DNA from: an uncultured Bacteroidota bacterium
GTDB lineage: Bacteria > Bacteroidota > Bacteroidia > UKL13-3
DNA length: 64,000 nt
Direction: 5' to 3'
Assembly: GCA_903850915.1 (NCBI GenBank)
Contig: CAINMV010000030.1
Coordinates: 1 to 64,000 of the forward strand
Positions 63,353-64,000 of this stretch are shown one piece after another. Under the pieces are notes generated by a model. It saw nothing but the letters and a program-made list of their open reading frames with translations, did no database searches and had not been told where the DNA came from. How positions within the stretch are numbered: position 1 is the stretch's first letter; the number at the start of each line of letters is the position of its first letter. A program made the position numbers and the translations under genes.

Positions 63353-64000
63353 ATGTATAAAAGAGTATTATTCATCGCTATCCTTGCTATTTCAGTTGCA
63401 GCTTGCAAGCAAGACAACAGTGATTTAGGTCAGAAAAAAGCCGCATTAGAAACCTTGATTAAAGAACAATCCACGTTAAACGATAAGGTGGCAAAACTCC
63501 GTAAAGAAATCGATGAATTGGATTCGACAGCAAGAAACCAAAAGAAGATTAAAGCAGTGGATGTTACTGTGGCATCATTGCAAGCATTTCGTCATTTTAT
63601 TGAAGCTTCGGCCTTAGTCGAAAGTGACCAAAATACAATGGTAACGGCAAAACAACCTGGCTTTGTAATAAATAATGTTTTAGTAAAAGCTGGTGATAAT
63701 GTAAGTGCTGGTCAACTTCTTTGCACTGTGGACAATAGCACCATCATGCAAAGCAAAGCATCTTTAGGCGTTCAATTTGAATTAGCTAAAACTGCATTTC
63801 AACGTCAAAAAAATCTATGGGAAAAACAAATAGGTAGTGAAATTCAATATCTTCAATCTAAAACTCAAAAAGAAGCCTTAGAAAAACAATTGGCTTCGTT
63901 AGATGCCCAAATTGCAAATACAAATGTGGTTGCTCCTTTTAGTGGGACGATAGAAGCGGTAAATTTTAAAGTTGGCGACAATACAGCAAATCCAATGGGA
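63353..64000 (+). CDS. RND efflux periplasmic adaptor (MFP), truncated by the window edge
   Basis: From the ATG at 63353 the first 216 residues run open through the last base. It begins with a lipoprotein signal (YKRVLFIAILAISVAAC, acylated Cys at about residue 18), followed by a coiled-coil (about 25-65), the lipoyl/biotinyl-like half motif NNVLVKAGDNVSAGQLLCTV (about 110-130), a helical hairpin, and VVAPFSGTIEAVNFKVGDN (about 193-211), the returning half. This is the MexA/AcrA-type adaptor that bridges an inner-membrane RND pump to TolC. The pump gene is expected just beyond the edge. Confidence 0.92.
   Translation, partial: MYKRVLFIAILAISVAACKQDNSDLGQKKAALETLIKEQSTLNDKVAKLRKEIDELDSTARNQKKIKAVDVTVASLQAFRHFIEASALVESDQNTMVTAKQPGFVINNVLVKAGDNVSAGQLLCTVDNSTIMQSKASLGVQFELAKTAFQRQKNLWEKQIGSEIQYLQSKTQKEALEKQLASLDAQIANTNVVAPFSGTIEAVNFKVGDNTANPMG

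Noticed and set aside
1-64000. CRISPR arrays, insertion sequences, prophage genes, rRNA operons
   Set aside because: No regular spacer-repeat arrays, transposase or integrase signatures, or rRNA sequence were found on either strand.

Overview
The window is about 37% GC by eye and comes from a Bacteroidota chromosome, most likely a Chitinophagales/Sphingobacteriia-type organism. The evidence is a type IX secretion (T9SS) C-terminal sorting domain and a PorV-like barrel, a TonB-dependent receptor with a carboxypeptidase-regulatory-like domain, Bacteroidota-only families (DUF4292, Bacteroidota-type LptE, an EnvC-like protein with degenerate metal ligands), bacillithiol synthesis (BshA), and many upstream boxes of the form TAnnTTTG, the -7 element of the Bacteroidota housekeeping sigma factor. 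Genus-level assignment is not possible from the sequence alone.

Layout. 0-2.6 kb: two tandem family 2 glycosyltransferases and a small membrane protein. 2.7-6.0 kb: mfd. 6.1-9.5 kb: a secreted protein, a 2-oxoacid dehydrogenase E2 with no peripheral subunit-binding domain, and a sugar ketoisomerase/acyltransferase pair. 9.6-13.4 kb: a TPR lipoprotein, a DUF4292 lipoprotein and an EnvC-like protein (cell-envelope cluster). 13.4-22.9 kb: greA, then a three-gene operon of TonB receptor, giant T9SS cargo and PorV-like barrel. 23-31 kb: housekeeping genes (hydroxyacid dehydrogenase, corA, LOG, aspS, fumarase, nadD, gmk, pdxH, PfkB kinase). 32.07 kb: tRNA-Asn. 32.1-36.7 kb: a looser, lower-density accessory segment (lipoprotein, beta-barrel, Crp/Fnr regulator, DUF3291, SDR) with two orphan terminator-like repeats. 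36.8-49.8 kb: cysS, a LysM protein with a dead transglycosylase domain, lptE, TPR protein, bshA, M23 peptidase, and an overlapping pair of uncharacterised exported proteins. 49.9-61.1 kb: ribBA, GNAT, aldehyde dehydrogenase-DUF779 with a convergent AraC regulator, asnS, uvrA, and an acyl-CoA mutase large subunit. 61.3 kb to the end: a TetR-TolC-RND adaptor efflux operon behind a strong palindromic operator, cut by the window edge.

How genes work together. The TonB receptor/T9SS cargo/PorV-like operon is the best candidate for an uncharacterised surface system: a large secreted protein of unknown function made with its own apparent T9SS shuttle and a receptor. The envelope genes (EnvC-like, active M23, pseudo-transglycosylase with LysM, LptE, several lipoproteins) indicate cell-wall and outer-membrane maintenance. 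The aldehyde dehydrogenase, DUF779 and AraC genes look like one inducible aldehyde-detoxification unit. No CRISPR array, insertion sequence, prophage or rRNA operon was seen. All functional calls rest on reading motifs in the translated sequence; no database search was run.
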